Shown here piece after piece: positions 23,572 through 24,294 of a stretch of DNA of 24,294 nt. The stretch covers positions 1-24,294 of the forward strand of contig LGRX02012513.1 of NCBI GenBank assembly GCA_001247695.2, written 5' to 3'. Under the pieces are notes generated by a model, which saw only the letters and a program-made list of their open reading frames with translations, had not been told where the DNA came from and made no database searches. The position numbers and the translations under genes are program-made. This DNA is from Cymbomonas tetramitiformis. Its lineage: Eukaryota; Chlorophyta; Pyramimonadophyceae; Pyramimonadales; Pyramimonadaceae. Within the stretch, counting starts at the first letter, position 1, and the number at the start of each line of letters is the position of its first letter.

Positions 23572-24045
23572 ATGAAGAAAACACCTTGTGAGCGCTGCAT
23601 TGCTATTTCCAAAAGTAGTGGGAACCAATGTCGCAACATGACATGTAAATATAGTCCATATTGTTATGTTCATAGAGTTGTTAATATAAGTGAAAGTAGT
23701 ATTCCCAATTCAGGTTTGGGTGTATACGCTAAAGAAGATTTAAAAAAAGATAAATTAATTGGTAGGTATACCGTTGGCACACAAAAATTGATATCAAATC
23801 AACTACCTCCATTAAATCAACGAACGCACATTTGGGAGAAAAATAAAAATTTATTTTATGATGCATCAAAAACAAATTCCGTAGCCGGTAAATTTAATGA
23901 TTGCACTCCTTAAACAGCCAAGAAAATAAAATGCAAAAATAATGCTGTAATAAATTCTGTCGGGAATGTTCGATTAAAAAAAGATATAAAGAAGAATGAA
24001 GAAATATCTGTTTCGTATGGAAAGGAATATTGGAGAAACAGATGA
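23572..24045 (+). pseudogene. SET-domain methyltransferase, module 2, with an in-frame TAA at 23911-23913
   Basis: The reading frame has the same length as the SET gene at 6231-6704, with start, final stop (TGA at 24043) and all motifs in register: the Cys/His cluster, NSGLGVYA, FNDCTP, and the closing EEISVSYGKEYW. Codon 114, CAA for Gln in module 1, is TAA here. The truncated product of 113 residues would lack the final YG-x-x-YW and probably be inactive. The 43 codons after the stop remain conserved, so the change is recent, is suppressed by readthrough, or is a sequencing error. Identity to module 1 is above 80 percent by eye. Its terminal codons run into the AT stem-loop that begins repeat copy B. 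Confidence 0.82.
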
Positions 24046-24294
24046 TAAATTATTTTATCAAATTTATCATATTTATATTTATTCCACCGGAAACTCTCAC
24101 CGAACCGGATAAGTTCACCGGAAGCTCACCGGAAGCTCACCGGACCGGATAAATTCACCGGAATTGTCTAGGGTTTGGAGGGTAGTAGAATGTTGTAGGG
24201 TTTGGCGATAAGATTTTACCCCAACCCTAGGGCGCAGCCCTAGGGTTTTGTTGGTGGGGGAAAATTTTGTCGTCAAACGCTACATCATACTACT
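24042..24294. repeat. Dispersed repeat, copy B (direct repeat of 4867-5142), reaching the window edge
   Basis: It has the same order of parts as copy A: AT stem-loop (24042-24051 with 24061-24070), CCGG-rich tandem block, TAGGGTTTGG motifs, the identical 25-base hairpin at 24223-24247, and the closing run CTACATCATACTACT. It lacks about 23 bases of the middle of copy A. Its start overlaps the SET stop codon. The match runs to the final base, so the true end is unknown. Confidence 0.85.
24223..24247. other. Perfect GC-rich hairpin inside repeat copy B
   Basis: Identical to 5071-5095: 11-base stem AACCCTAGGGC, loop GCA. Flanking bases vary between the copies, the hairpin does not. Confidence 0.8.

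Noticed and set aside
10382..23913. Alternative genetic code with TAA as a sense codon
   Set aside because: Most genes end cleanly at TAA, and TGA and TAG also serve as stops; only two internal TAA codons are seen.
4867..24294. The two repeat copies as terminal inverted repeats of one Polinton
   Set aside because: They are in the same orientation, and no inverted copy was found in the window.

Overview
The window is AT-rich eukaryotic-virus or protist DNA with dense, intronless genes that use the standard code (TAA, TGA and TAG all serve as stops). Its gene content is that of the Polinton/Maverick and Polinton-like virus (PLV) group: protein-primed family B DNA polymerase, retrovirus-type DD35E integrase, A32-like packaging ATPase, a double-jelly-roll-type major capsid protein candidate and fibre-like proteins. 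I see no cellular housekeeping gene, tRNA, rRNA or CRISPR array. The host cannot be named; an integrated or episomal element of a protist is the best reading.

Layout: (A) 1-4792, a plus-strand virion module: the end of a possible capsid protein, the major capsid protein candidate, two small proteins, and fibre-like proteins, three of which begin M[S/A]SFGK. (B) 4867-5142, a GC-richer repeat with a perfect hairpin; a second copy lies at 24042-24294. (C) 5314-13116, replication/packaging module 1: ATPase, SET-domain protein, basic coiled-coil protein (minus), small membrane protein, small conserved protein, DNA polymerase, integrase. (D) 13146-15273, four accessory genes including a RING-like protein. 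(E) 15274-15635, a gene-free stretch with two tandem-repeat blocks, probably a junction. (F) 15636-24045, a second module with the same families rearranged: ATPase, coiled-coil protein and membrane protein on minus, small protein and polymerase on plus, integrase inverted, a 205-residue protein found only here, and a SET gene with one nonsense codon.

The two modules are mosaic. By eye, ATPase and polymerase are distant (about 40 percent identical for the ATPase), whereas integrase (about three quarters) and SET (above 80 percent) are much closer. Module 1's polymerase carries a frameshift at an A8 run, an in-frame TAA, and a 93-base tandem duplication that doubles catalytic motif C. Module 2's polymerase is one intact 1351-residue frame. 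The window therefore most likely holds two related elements, adjacent or nested, that have exchanged genes; module 2 may be the functional partner.

How the parts would work together, from family knowledge: polymerase copies the linear genome by protein priming, integrase inserts it, ATPase pumps it into a capsid built of the major capsid protein, fibre-like proteins contact the host, and SET and RING proteins may act on host chromatin and ubiquitin pathways. All functions are inferred from sequence motifs read by eye, without database searches.
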